Below, piece by piece: positions 12,060-25,100 of a stretch of 64,000 bases of DNA; positions within the stretch are counted from its first letter, which is position 1, and every line of letters begins with the position of its first letter. Made by a program: the position numbers and the translations under genes. The stretch spans positions 3,620,092 through 3,684,091 of the forward strand of contig NC_064044.1 in NCBI RefSeq assembly GCF_932526225.1, in the 5' to 3' direction. Origin of the DNA: Nematostella vectensis. Lineage: Eukaryota > Cnidaria > Anthozoa > Actiniaria > Edwardsiidae. A model generated the notes under the pieces. That model saw only the letters and a program-made list of their open reading frames with translations. It did no database searches and was not told the DNA's origin.

Positions 12060-12290
12060 GCAAAAGCAACAGATATATTCCGAAAAGTGCCGAATCATTT
12101 CCGAAGAATATCGAACCAGTTCCGAATGACATCGAACCAATCCCGAACTGTACCAAATCGCTTCCGAACTGTAGCAACTCATAGAATGCCCGAAGGATTA
12201 CCGATTAGTATCGAATCATCCACCAAACAGTACAAATCATTTTCCGAGTAGTACCGAGTAGTACAAAACCACCTCGAACTGTTTGGTGTT
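12060..12290. repeat. Degenerate ~22-bp repeat upstream of TRPC-A
   Basis: Repeated words of the form TTCCGAACTGTACCAAATC or CCGAATGACATCGAACCA, about ten degenerate units. The same repeat is found at 35790-35965 upstream of TRPC-B, so it predates the duplication. Confidence 0.6.
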
Positions 12291-12489
12291 CACTGAAATT
12301 AATTCGAGTAAATCGGCATTCGAGATTCATATCATATCATATATTTTATTAGAACACCGTGAACCTGAAAGAACATTAGTGCTACAAACTCTAATAGATT
12401 AAAATAAAAGAACGTTATTTAGAACGTGTTTCAGTGTTTATATTGTCCCAATGTTCATTAGTTCATAGTTCCATAGTTCATATGTTTTT

Positions 12490-13690
12490 TTATTATTATT
12501 TATTATTATATTTATGGTTATTTCGTGATGAAGACTTTTTTTTTAGATAATTATTTCGTGATTCTCCCATAATGTGTCTTTCGATGTTAAAAGCCTTTGC
12601 GAAGGTGTGGCCGACTAGGACAGTTTGATTAATTAGTGTTGTTCCCGAAACCTCAAAGACTTTCATAATCGTACATCGCAATATAACTAAAATAGGCATC
12701 TAGATTTATCTAATGACATCCGATCTCTCAGATAAATACGATATTGTGGTGGATAAAGATGGTCTGAAAATAGTAATGTTATGATGGGTAATCAATTTCA
12801 AGAAAATAGGTTTCATTCTATTCATTTAACTTAGATGAAGTATTCAGAAAACGTTTGCACTGTTTCGATATAATTTGATAAAATGTTTATAGCAAATTTT
12901 CTTAGTAAAATCTCGTCAAATAACCCCTTTTTTCGCTCCTTTATTTTGGATCCTTCGAAGAAAGATCGAGGTGCGAAGATGCCCAGACTGTTAAGAGCTG
13001 CATGATTTCGATTCTTGTAGGCTGCCATGGCGTTAGGGGCCATGGAGGCTTTTTCGAGCACGCTTAATCCACAGGGAGCCCAGACCCCCACGAACTCAAA
13101 AAGACTTGACACAAATGGCTAATATGGTCACCCGCGTCAAGGTAATCCCGCATTATCCGCTAAATTCCCGAGGACAACACCGATAGTGTTCAGGGGCAGG
13201 TTCCTAGAAAGCAGGTTAGGGGTTAACCCATCTCAACATTTGATTGGATGAAAAGGCCATTTATTTATGGGTTAGCGTTAACCTGCTTTCTAGGAACCTG
13301 GCCCGGGAGAGCGGGCATTGAAGAGAAGGTCATCGTTCTGAAATAGCGTCACAGCTCTAAAATACTTCAATTCTATTCAAAGATTCTTTCGATTCTACTA
13401 TCCCTTAGGGGGTCTTGTGCCGCGTTAACTAAACCATAGTTAAGAGAGGGAAATGGTGGAACATACAACGTTGAACTTTGAAGACAGAACTTTTTTTTGT
13501 TATTTGGCCCTGTCACTTGTGTAGGTGCGCAAGTCGAACGTACAAAACAAGAGAATATAAACAAAGAGTTGTTGCTCTCTGCATCAATACCGCAGTTCGA
13601 TGATCTTTGTAAAACTCCACAGTACTGATGTAGATTCGTACAAATTCCATCATGCTTGCCGTGTAAGCTCAAAAAGATTGTTCGTTAAAG
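12490..13690. other. Intergenic segment shared by both duplication units (copy A)
   Basis: No gene recognised. 12530-12830 matches 38010-38290, and 12834-13615 matches about 40740-41735, with shared words such as GTGGCCGACTAGGAC, CACGCTTAATCCACAGG and GACACAAATGGCTAAT. The similarity ends near 13.6 kb here and 41.7 kb there, which marks the distal end of the duplicated unit. Short open frames are probably chance. Confidence 0.65.
13191..13311. mobile_element. Small foldback element, ~120 bp
   Basis: Arms CAGGTTCCTAGAAAGCAGG and its reverse complement near 13288-13306 flank a short centre containing ATTTGATTGGAT. The same element occurs near 41010-41130 and 41265-41375 in the copy-B unit. Confidence 0.65.
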
Positions 13691-14009
13691 CTATTCTTTT
13701 TATAGAATTTTAGCACTTGTACAAACATATATGGCTGTATAATACTAATTTTTATATACTTCCTTCTTTGTTCCCGTCTCAGTTTTCACAGACAAATTAA
13801 GTTTTTAACGTCACCCTTCCTGTCTCTGTTTCTCCGCTCCATCTAGCGCTATAGACCATTTTCGAAGTATCCAGGGTGTCCTTTCGAGACCGGGCAGATT
13901 CTCAAAGCAGTAATGAATGATAAGAATAATGCTTTTGAATAGTAATATTGGGAAAAGATGAATGAATGACGTAAAACGTGGAGGGTTAACTGAGTATTGC
14001 CATCCACAG
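13690..14009. other. Stretch between the duplication edge and the RPAP3_C exons
   Basis: No gene recognised. Overlapping short frames on both strands are unremarkable. The region contains the inferred duplication breakpoint and the first recognised RPAP3_C acceptor (CATCCACAG at 14001-14009). Confidence 0.4.
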
Positions 14010-15845
14010 CCAACCCCGTACGACTTTTTCCAAGCGTGGAACACGGTGAGAAGGAATGACCTGACAAGTTACGCCGAGATCCTCAGACAAGTCGAGCCAA
14101 AGATGCTACCGAAGAGTAAGGGTCCTACATTATTATACACCTAGTCCCTAGTCCCATCATACTAAATCCCCCTTTGTGGTCAGCGAAGCATCATGGGCCA
14201 CACATACTCGGTACCCAGGGTGTCGAGGTCACAGGCGCGAGAACGAGGCCGCGTGAGAGGGTAAAGGTCTAAGACGACTTCTCGGTCCTTTCTCTTCTCT
14301 CCCGCCCCCTCCCCCTTCCCCTCCGCCTCGTTGTCGCGCCTGTGACCTCGACGGCCTGGGTTTCCGAGGATGTCGGCCGCATATTGCACCCAAGAAAGTC
14401 GGAAAGAATCCAGTTTACTTATATTTGCAAAAAAGAAAGGCTAAAGCTTATAGCTTGTTTAGTAAAGACGATGATACTCAGGATACGTTATATAATAGGC
14501 GATAAACGCCTCGCGAAACAGGGATGAAACTGTTGTGCAAGTTGTCGCTGCGTAATAGCTACAGCTTTGACTTTTAGTTGAACCGAGAAATTCCATAAAG
14601 TCGCAATTCACGCTTATACATAGTAATGCCGTGCCATTTCAAAGCACCCATTTTCACCGGTTTATTCCCTTTGATATATTTATCAGATTGAAAAAAGTTC
14701 TATCTTAGTGGGAAGGCTAGGTAGTCTTATCCAACAAACTGGGTCTGCAGATATGTTCAGGAATATGATTGGGGCCATCTCCACCCAACTCATACCCAAT
14801 GGTGAGTATTCGCTTGTAGTAAGTCAGGTATTCCCTTTACTCTCACTTTAAAATAATGTTTATTTCGCATTAAACTTTCCCTATCTTATATCCCTTCTAA
14901 ATACTAGTCGTAATTTTAGAGAATATTAGGAGTGTAACCATCTAAAAACACACCCATCTTTGTCCGTTAGTGCATATTCCATTATTCCGTTCCCTTCTTT
15001 CGCAGGCGAGGAGAAGCTCTCGTTTCAGATCCTTCAAAACGTGTGCCAGGCGCAGCGCTTTGACATGGCCATCATGTTTCTTGGTCGACAGGACATACAA
15101 GATAACCTCTATCTATGGCAGGAGTTTGTTTGGCTAAATTCTGATGGTAAAACACGAGATCTAACATAAAATTAGCTGAATTGTGCTCGATACTTGCGAA
15201 GCTCTTTCTGTTTGTCATCTGTTCCCTAATCCAGTTCCCTAATCGCTCTTTCCGTTTGTCCAACCTTATTTCTGTTTGTCTGTTGGTTAGTTAATCTGGT
15301 CGTGCTTCCGACCTCAGTTTGGCTGGCTTGTCTATTTGTTGCTTGATCTGTCTGACATATCTAATGTTAGTCTGTCCACCTGGAAATCACTGGCTTGTCT
15401 ATTTGTTGCTTGATCTGTCTGACATATCTAATGTTAGTCTGTCCATCTGGAACTCACTGGCTTGTCTATTTGTTGCTTGATCTGTCTGACATATCTAATG
15501 TTAGTCTGTCCATCTGGAACTCCCCTAGACTACCCCTGTCCATTCTACCATCTTTCAGTCTTTTTATTGGTCCGCCCGTTCATCTATCTTTTTTTCCTTC
15601 CCTCTGTCTATCCGTCAGTTTGTTCGTTCTTTCGTCTGCATATTTCATTTGATAGCAAGCCTGTCTGCTCTCGCTGCTCACCCCTTTTTTCTACGTGTTT
15701 GTCTGTGATCTTTCTATCATTAGGTCTTTCCGTCTTTGTTTCAGATCTTAAAGACCTTTTTGCATGGCTGGGAAGCTCACAGAAACTACTCTCACCTGTC
15801 GACTCAAAAACCTTTACTATTGTGAAAAATAAATATAATGCCTGA
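14010..15845 (+). CDS. RPAP3_C-domain protein (SPAG1/RPAP3-like), 3' part, probably 5'-truncated
   Basis: Four phase-compatible exons are read: 14010-14115, 14709-14801, 15006-15146 and 15745-15845, giving about 146 residues ending in a stop. The protein resembles the RPAP3_C domain found at the C-terminus of RPAP3 and SPAG1 and in CCDC103. These are co-chaperone or dynein-arm assembly factors. Landmarks are TPYDFFQAWNTV, YAEILRQVEPKMLPK, DMFRNMIGAI, LSFQILQNVCQAQRFDMAIM and DLKDLFAWLGSS. No TPR exons, which would normally precede this domain in SPAG1 or RPAP3, were recognised between copy A and this point. The homology shared by the two TRPC units stops at about 13.6 kb, just upstream. I infer this is a 3' gene fragment left by the duplication; alternatively its 5' exons are diverged, or translation starts at the ATG at 13962. 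The 14709 acceptor was chosen because it restores plausible domain spacing. A poly(A) signal lies at 15979-15984. Confidence 0.6.
14221..14352. mobile_element. Foldback sequence in an RPAP3_C-gene intron
   Basis: Inverted repeat with 19-bp arms, GTCGAGGTCACAGGCGCGA at 14221-14239 and its complement at 14334-14352, around a C/T-rich centre. Much more GC-rich than its surroundings. Probably a small MITE. Confidence 0.6.
15324..15524. repeat. 67-bp tandem repeat, 3 units
   Basis: Three near-identical 67-bp units starting TGGCTTGTCTATTTGTTGCT in the last intron of the RPAP3_C gene, inside a longer CTGTCTGT-rich tract. Confidence 0.92.
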
Positions 15846-15978
15846 AAGGCAAAAAGGAAATCTGCTTTGCGCGCTCTTGGCGGTTGTGGCGCGCACTGAA
15901 ATAGTTCGGGGAGAATGGCAGCGATCGCATTTAAAAGGATTAATAGTATGTATCTTATAATTGGGTTGTTATAGCGTC

Positions 15979-15984
15979 AATAAA
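15979..15984 (+). terminator. Poly(A) signal of the RPAP3_C gene
   Basis: AATAAA 134 nt after the stop codon at 15843-15845. A second AATAAA overlaps the end of the coding region near 15826. Confidence 0.5.
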
Positions 15985-16014
15985 TAATGCAGCAGCCCAG
16001 ATGGACTTAAAGTA

Positions 16015-16020
16015 TTTATT
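16015..16020 (-). terminator. Poly(A) signal of TRPC-B
   Basis: AATAAA on the minus strand about 160 nt beyond the stop at 16180. It lies only 31 bp from the opposing signal at 15979, so the two convergent transcripts probably overlap or nearly touch. Confidence 0.5.
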
Positions 16021-16179
16021 AAAGTCCTTCAGAAGTTTACAAGGAAACATTTCAAGCTTGCTGCAGGTCATAGTCTTTCCAACCTTCCTCCCAAAGAGGA
16101 TATTATGCTCAATGCAACTAATAGGTCGTAGGTGCCTCTTCTCTCTGTGTGACTCTCGTTTTATGTGCAAAGAAAAGAA

Positions 16180-19100
16180 TCACATCTTAGTGTCATTCTC
16201 TCCCTTTTGGTCCCCCCTTAGGATGTCATCTTGTGCGCCCCTGATATATCTTAAGAGCTCCCCCTCTTCTCTGTGACCGTCTTTGTATTTGCGCATGTGC
16301 AGATATCTGCGGAGCACTCGCTTGATTAGTTCCCTTCTCTCGATGACCTTTTGTGAACGACCAAGACGTGTCTTGCACATCTCATCCATTGGAATTTCCT
16401 GTAAGCACAAGTTTAAAAAGTGCTAGTCATTTTAACCATTGTTGTTTTGCTGAGGAAATCTCGAAACAGCCAAAAAACAAAAACAAAAACAAAATGTAAT
16501 TACAAAAAGTTAAAGAACAAGCTCAAAAAGTTTGCTAAAAGGATTGTGGGATAATTTGGATATAGCGCCTTAAATTGTTTTTTTAAGATTAGTTTTTTAA
16601 CAAATCTGAGTTTATTTGTATCTCAAAATTCTTCGGGTTTTACTTATCTCTCCTGGTAATGAAACGACCTGCTTTAGAAAGGACTAATCTACTTTGCTCT
16701 CTCCGTAACCTCTTTCCGAGTTTTTCGTGAGTCACTTTCAAGGGGAGAAGGATGTTGCTATCGCTGAACCTGATGTGAAATACCCGAGACTTTTCGGTAT
16801 CGAATACTTCTGCACTTTTTAAAAGTTCCCATGTTTGCTTTTTGTTTTATTTGCAATCCTAGAGGACATTCAATGAGAAGTGCGACATACCTCTGCGTTG
16901 GCATTGGCGTTGGAATGTAATTCATCTTTGTACGCGCTTGAACGTGATTTCTATGAAGAAAATATTAAGTTGAGCGTGATTTCTAGGATTAAAACATAAA
17001 GTACATAGTTTTAGATCTCTAGTTTAGATCTCATAGTTTTAGATCTCTATTTTTCAAATCATTCAACGAGATCTGTTATCAGGACCATTTTACCACCGTA
17101 AGCAAGTCCCCGTAAGAAACTTTTGCAGGCTCAAGCACAAAATATTTTATGGGACTGCCGGACAAAATTGGAAGTAAAAAGAGAATGCAGTAGGATTATT
17201 TGAATCGCGCTACAAATTATAATTATACTTGCAATAACACAAACATTAAGCTTCACTCATAGCTATAGAAAAAGCAAACTTAACTTTGAAATCTGGGTAA
17301 TTGTTCTTTTTCTCCTATACCCTCCTAGCCCGTACCTTACGGCAGCCACAGCGAATCACCCAGCGGCAGAACTGTTTAAGCCCTTGAAAGATGAGTAGGG
17401 GGTTGGGGATGAGGTTGAGAGGCGGAGGAAGGCATCCGCTGCCCTTCTGGATCCAACTCATCCAAAGTCGAGTTCTGGAAACTTTCCATTTGACGTCAGC
17501 GTGCTCCTGCATAACATGAGACATTTGACGTCAGCGTTCTCCTGCGTCACATGAGATGTCTATTTCACTTTCGCATCTATCGTCCAATGCCAACTTTAGG
17601 CAAAGGTAGCACGACAAAACGTCTTTCTATTTGACGCGCGTTTACGGTTATTACGAAAACCATTACGTTATGCACGGCATCATGTGTGTTTGTTTTAAGG
17701 GGAGTTAGCACTTGAGTTGTTGGGGGGGGGGCGGGGTAGGATTATTGTATCCGTCAAAAGTCACTTATATGGGATTGGCGGTGTCGGCTGTGTACTGCAA
17801 CCCAAACTCATTGGAAAGGATGAGGGCGTTATACGAATAGACCTGGTTGAAAGACGCAATCCATGAAAGGATGTTATCGGAAACACCCCTTCTGCTGTGC
17901 AGTCACGTGGCTGTTAACTTGGTTTGTGAAGGCGTTAAAATGGTTGGCTGTTGGTGGTGGTGGTGGTGGTATAGAATTAGGGCTTGCTTTTTATTTTTTT
18001 TAGGGGGGATTTAGGACTTGTTTCTTGAAATATTATCCAGTCGAGGGGGATGGTCAGCTATAAACATGGATGTGTTGATAGCTGACCACCCCCTTCCCAC
18101 TCACTACCACTCCGTGGGTCACATACCGCAATGCTTTCAAATGATCGTGTCATCATAGCAATTAGCATATTGACTGCCACGATAACTGCGATGACCTGAA
18201 AAAACCCAAACATCACTTCCCCTGTCTCCTTGGTGATGGTGAATTTGGCGTCGTTTGTTCCAAAGCTGTTAAGTTCTGTTAGACCAAAGACCGACCAGAA
18301 TAGACTGTATAGACCAGATCCAACACTGTAAAGCCCAAAGAAGGAAACTATTTAAAGAATGTCGATAAGTCTGGATGCGATCATTCTGCTTGCAGGGTCG
18401 ACAACAACGCTAAACTTGCGTTCGGGACTCCCTTAGCCTTTCTCTGCTACAATTCGATTTAAGTAAGAACTCTGACATTTTCTGGCTTTGTCCTTGACAT
18501 GGAACAACAAGATAGTGAAGAAAGATTTCAGACAAGCTGTAGAAAAAGGGTAGGCTTTGTTGAAATAATGAAATTAAATCAGTATAGCGTTGAATTTTTA
18601 TGTTGACTTAAGACTTGGCTTAGCTATTTTGTCCTCTGACAAAAGAGACCAATACTGAAATGTGAAACTATTCGACTCATTTTCTTATAGGTGAATAAAC
18701 TGTCGTACTCACTTTGTAAACTGGTGTTCGGTATCAGCTATAGTGCCATTCAAGGTCGTGTTTGAGCTCGAGGGTTTGTTCGTAGCGATGTACTTTTGGG
18801 TACTAATGTAGTTTGAATACAGGCGCCTCAAGCTAAAACCGAAAGCCATGAAGATAAGCACGAAAAACACAAGGAACTTGAGAATGTCCACCAGAAGATA
18901 GTACAGCGATAGCTGGAGTGGGCCAAGAATGGAGTTCACCTAAGGAGGAGAAAAATAAGATTTATTTCAAGGTATTGGAATCAACAAGCTCATTATTATC
19001 ATACGATGGTGGTGGGGATGATGATGAATTCGTTAAAGGTAACGGTGATGGTTTTAATGGAGGAGAAATAATATCCATAATGACAACGGCTATGATATAA

Positions 19101-22100
19101 CCGCTATGGGTTCGATTCCCGGTTCGAACGTGACTTTAGTTTGTTGGTCTAGCCATAGTTCCGAAGGTTTTTCTCCGATTTTCCTCCCTCCACAAAACCT
19201 ACAATTTCGACATTAGCTATAATCCATGGTCGGACAGGAGTTTAATGGCGGCTTGAGGAGCCTTCTATGGCTTCAACTCGACCATGTCTGAATCTGCGCT
19301 CTTGTAATTTAGCATCTAGCTGCAATGAGTGATAAAGTGATATGCTACTCCAGTTTATCATCATTTTTTAATTTTAATTTTAACCCATTCGCTCCTATAC
19401 CGCCCTTAATCTCCCAGGGAAAGGGCAAATTTCGTGCGCTATTATCTCAGGTGCGAATGGCTTAAAGTGCATCTGAAGGAATAAAACCGATATCCTCCAA
19501 AACGGCTCATTCATCGATATCTGATATCTCCTATATGCTAGAAGAATCTTTATTACCAAAAATCCCGATTTCCCTTAATCCACGACTTTTTACAGCCCTT
19601 TGAATATACCAGTCTGTAAAACACCTTTGTCGGTGACCGACAAAAGTATTGCGGGCGCATGGCGCGAAAATCAAACTTGTCAGCTCGCGCGCGCAGTCTA
19701 CATCATTCTTCATTCACGAACATGAGCGCCTCTCCCTGTGAAACGACAAGCGAGCGAGAAAGCGATGCCAGTGACATCGCTACAGAGAAAGCGACTCAAC
19801 AACGCTACAGAAACGTATTTTTGCCATACCAAGACGAGGCATTTGCGGACAAATGATATATGTCTGTCGAATTATCATAAAATACAGGAAGCGAAAAGGG
19901 AACAGGAGGAGAAGCTTGTCAGCCGTCTGAATGGTTTGACAACAGTAGAATCGTGAGTGTGAATTTGTAGATACGAACAAAAGGAATTATATCCGTTAAC
20001 TTACATCATAAAGTTTATTGTTGTCTTATATCATGCAAGTGCAACTGCTCGCTATATATTTTATTGTTTGAGAATTTTTTTGACGTACTTAATATTACTC
20101 CATCGCTTCGGTCTTCGATTCTACGCTACTTTTGTTTAAACACAGCAAGTTTAACATTCAGATACCGTCTCTAAAACGGCTGGATATACGACCCTGAAAT
20201 AAAATTAAACGATTTACCTGTTTGCCGTTTTCGTACTCATGTTGACATGAGTATTTTGAAATGCAAGTACTTATAAGATGTTTTCATGAGCACGCACTTA
20301 ATTACATAAAAATAAAAAAAATAAAAAGCAAATCTTATATCGCATTTGTGCGAAAAAATGTTGGTTCTTTAGCTTTTCATCTAGGTTTTGAGGATCGTAA
20401 ATCATTGAAATTATCAGTGATCTATACAAATACATAAAAGACCCCATTTTGAGAAAAAAAAATCAGGCATTTTGTGCGAGTTGAAATTACAGAAATCATC
20501 AACAAATTTGTGCCGACTTTTTGTGGGTAAAGCAAATGCTATGAGAATGGCAACAAAAATACTCAAGCCATCCCGATTGAGAATATGGTTCCCTTGGAAA
20601 GGCAAATGGCTACTATTTCACATACATAGTGTATATAACAAATTAATGCTTTAATTCATTCTTTAATCAAAGGGTGTACTCAAGAAAGGTTCTTTAGCAA
20701 TGTTTACATTTTAAAAGGCAGAGAGCGCACGTCTCACAAGATACAGTCGATTGAAAAAAGGTTGTCCTCAACCGGCTGCGCGACTACGCGACAAGCCCGC
20801 ATGTAAGCATGGGTAAAAACCACTAAGCGTCTAGCTGCATACATTAGCCAACGCATAACTTCAGTCTTACCGTACAGTACGATAACCAGTATCGCTCAGA
20901 ATTTGGTTTCATATTTTTGCCTCGAACATTGTAGATTTGCACAATCCAAAAATACCTAAATGATAAAGAACTATTAAACCTTTCCTGAGATATAAATCCC
21001 GCTTATTTCATCCAATGGTTTGTTCAGAAAGTATCGTTAATATTCTGAAGCGATTTTCTTAATTATTACTAAAATGAGCGGCTTTACTGCAACAGCGATT
21101 GACTAAGATGATTAAATAAAACGACCAAGATTAACCGTAGTTAATTCATTAGCTGGCTAACTAAAAAATGGATATGGGATTGTCATTGCAGAACTCTTAA
21201 AAGTACGAAAACAACGCATTGGCGGTTGGCGGCCGTGCATGCACATTTTGTTCTTGTAAATAAAAACGGCTTTTTGTTGAGCTCTCGTGCACGAAAATTA
21301 ACAAAATAAATCACCCTATTCTAGGTCTCACTTTATCCTGTTATGCTCTTCATTTGTGCATTTTATTGTTTTTATTTTACCATTTTAGGATTTGTGTGGG
21401 TTGTGGCATTTATTTTGGAAGAATTCTATCAGACCGTTTTGTTTCTACCAATATGGATTTTTAGCAAGACGCGAGCGAAAGCCCATTGACGATTGTTGTT
21501 TTGTTAACCTGCTGCATTGCGAAGTTAAAACCTTTTTTATACATTAATTTTGAGCATAAGGGAAGGGATGATATGTTATTCAGTAAATCTGTTTTTATTG
21601 ATTCTCAAATGAAAAACAATTCGTACCAGACGACAGAATTTTTGAGCTACCTAACTACTACAACTATGTACAAACAGAAAATACCATATAAATCGATAAA
21701 ATTTGTGTGGAGTCTTTTCTGTACATATTATATGCTTAAGTAAATTTGTAGTGGTCTTAGGAAAAATCATATGTGTGATCTATACGAAAACCTAAAGGAC
21801 CCAACTTTGAGCAAAATATCAAGCATTTTGTGCGAGGTGGAATTGCTGTTACCCACAACAAAATGGCGCCGTGTTTTTTGTCACGCAGTACGATGAGATG
21901 AAATGGTTAGAAAAAATAAAACAGCTCAAAGGGTCTTCACTAGTCACGACTAGTCTAAAAAGTGCATATTGAATGCTTAATATTGACATTTGGCCAGAGC
22001 ACTGAGAGGAGAAAGAAGACAAAAAGGATTTAGCGATTATTACATCTCTAGTGAGACGGAACAAAATATGATGTTTACATACACAGCAAAAATGTGAAAG

Positions 22101-25100
22101 CAAATTATATCACTGTTTGTGCAAAAAAAAATGTGGGTCCTTTAGCATTTCATCCATGTTTTAGGGGTCATACATCATTTAAATTATATGTAAGCTATAT
22201 CGATATCTAAAGGACCCATCTTTTAGCGAGATAATCAACATTTCGTACAACTACTTTGGAAACTATGATAACTGCAATGGCACCATGTTGGGTCCAGTAA
22301 AGCAAAGTAAATGCTTTCAAAATTGCAAAATCATTTAAATTATCAATAAGTGGCTACTTTAAGTGCAAGCACGATATACGTTTTATATTTGTATAAGGTT
22401 ATATTTACATTTGAAGCCCGCTAACAAGAGGAAAAGCACTTTATTTCCACGTCGAATATAGTTGCAAGATAAAGACGTCGCATGTAGCCAAAATTGTTTT
22501 CGCTCACGCAAATTCACGCGAGCTCGCGCAATACCCCTTATTTGGTGTTCATTTCGCGCCAACTCGAGCTTTATCCGTGAGGGGACTGAGCAAGTAGGTG
22601 TTTTACAGACTGGTATATTCAAAGGGCTGTTTATGGGAAATCGGTGGTTTTTGGTAATAAAGATTCTTCTAGCATTGAAGATATTATATTTGATAAATAA
22701 ACCTTTTTAGAGGATATTGCTTTTATTCTTTCAGATGCACTTTAATGTTCGCAGCTTCATACCTGGAATGCCCCCGATAGCCGTATAAAGCTGAGTACCA
22801 GTACTAGCAGTGAAGATATTATATTTGATAAATAAACCTTTTTAGAGGATATTGCTTTTATTCTTTCAGATGCACTTTAATGTTCGCAGCTTTATACCTG
22901 GAATGCCCCCGATAGCCGTATAAAGCTGAGTACCATCGCGATTGAGAAGAAGCTGTTGGATAATAAGGTGAGCTCGTACCAAGAAGACGGGCTGGTACTG
23001 GCGATGGTGTTCAGCACGGCCCAATGGCCCGTGATTCCTAAGACGACGACAATATATAGATTTAGGCACTGCCAAAGAGGAGCCAGCATGCAATCAATTT
23101 AAGCCATATTATAATACCTATATATGTATGTATATATGTAATGTGTGAGTGAAACCGTTCATAGAAAAGTGCTCGATGCACAGGTGTAGAGTGGAATATG
23201 TGTGTATGTATATTTTTTATTGTTGTTTAACTTGTTGGGTGTATATGAAGGTATCATCCAATAGGGAACATTGAAGAATTGAAAATGAATTTTAGTCTCT
23301 CACAGTAAAATGGGTGCTTTTTTTATTCTCTTTAACATTTAAAACCATATCAGCACACAACTTGTTTCTATACAATAGCATATCGTTTTTTCAGTAAATG
23401 TGCTCCATACTTGCCTACACTGTCCAAATTCCCTTTCTTCCTTTCACATTGCACTACTACTAGATTTTCTTGATTTTTATAATTTTCTCTCAGTTGAAGG
23501 GTAATAAAAGTTAATTGGTAGAAATTACAAATATTTGATAAACAGTTTTATCAACCTTCTTTACTGTTTTTTTTTTTTTGGGCTAATAATCTTTGAATTG
23601 ACACTTTGTCTTGGTTGGATCGTACAAAACACTGACCCTCGATGAGGAGGTCCATGGACCCACTAGACCCCCATATTGAAGCATTATGGTTTCAAGGGTA
23701 TGTACACCTGGTATTTTTGTGTTAAAACATAAAATAAGGCTTGATGTGGCATCACAAAAAGATGTTTGTTAAAAAAAAGCTAGCCATATTTTCATTTCAC
23801 ATCACTTCCATGTATAGTGCTAAATTATCTTTAAAAAATAATTGCATGAAAGGCCAAATGGTACATTGGTGTTGATTTTTGCAAATATCATCTCAGATTC
23901 CTAAGTATTGAGCAGTATTCATATAAGCTATTTGAAAAGTAGATTGCTAAAAAAAACCTGTGCAATTAAATAATTCAAATTGAAACTATATTTTTTTTTA
24001 CTAGAAAACCCATTTAGTCTATTTGCAATAAGGGCCAATGTTGGTCAGTGTTTTGTACCAGCCACTTTGTCAAAGGGTGAATGAAATAAACCACTCTAAC
24101 TTGTTTTCAAAGTTTCTGACTATACTTTTAGTTTATTTTATTAGCCTGATTCATTTTTTTTTATAAGAAGTTTTCATTTGTAACTATTATCTATCTTTTT
24201 GTTACTTAGCTGTATTAATAAATACATCCTGCCCTAGCATCAAGCCTAGCTGGCAGCTTGCTTGAGTTGGGATTCGCCTGAAAAAATTGGAGAACAGTGA
24301 CAAAACGCTACGGAAGAATACTAAAGATATAAATGTTACGCTGCACAAAACCTAATTGACAAACCTAAAATTAAAGATAATTCCGAGTAACCTTTAAAAT
24401 AGAACCTTGAACAGAAAATTAGTATATGAAGTCTGTTTTTAGGGGCTAATGAGCCAGAGATTTAATTGTCTTTTGACCTTTTTCTTAGGAAAAGCTGTAG
24501 AGAAAAACTATAGGTATCAAACTAAATGCTCCCAACAAAAAGCTGTCTTTAGTTTTCTATGAAAATTGAGATGGGAGTTTTGAGATGTTGTATGAAAACG
24601 TTGAGCTAGGGTATTCAAGACATCTCTTTGTTAAAAAAGAATCATATGCATAAAGGGAACTGTGTAGGTAAAGCAGATCTTTTTAGAACCTATTACCCCT
24701 CATGAACCTTTTTTTTTCTAAATTTTCTAAATTCATTTTAAATTTTAAATGTTCTTCGAACTCACAAAATATATACTAAAACCGTTCCTCGCTCGATATC
24801 TTTCATAAAAGAGCTGACAGAACTTAAATGTGATTCATTCACTTCTTGAATGTATTCAAAGCAAAGAAATAACAACATTTTTAAAACAAACGCGACGTTT
24901 GTTTACGACAAACAATCGCACAATTTCTATCCTTTTTATGGGATATTGTATGAACAAACAAGAATTTCTTTCTTGGCTTTAGCCACGACAAAAATAATGC
25001 AAAATCAATTCACGGTGTCGGCTGCGAGTTAGAAGAGCAAAACGCGGGAAAAATTAGAGGCAGGGTTCCCGTGAGTGTAAATACAAAAACACTAATAGAA

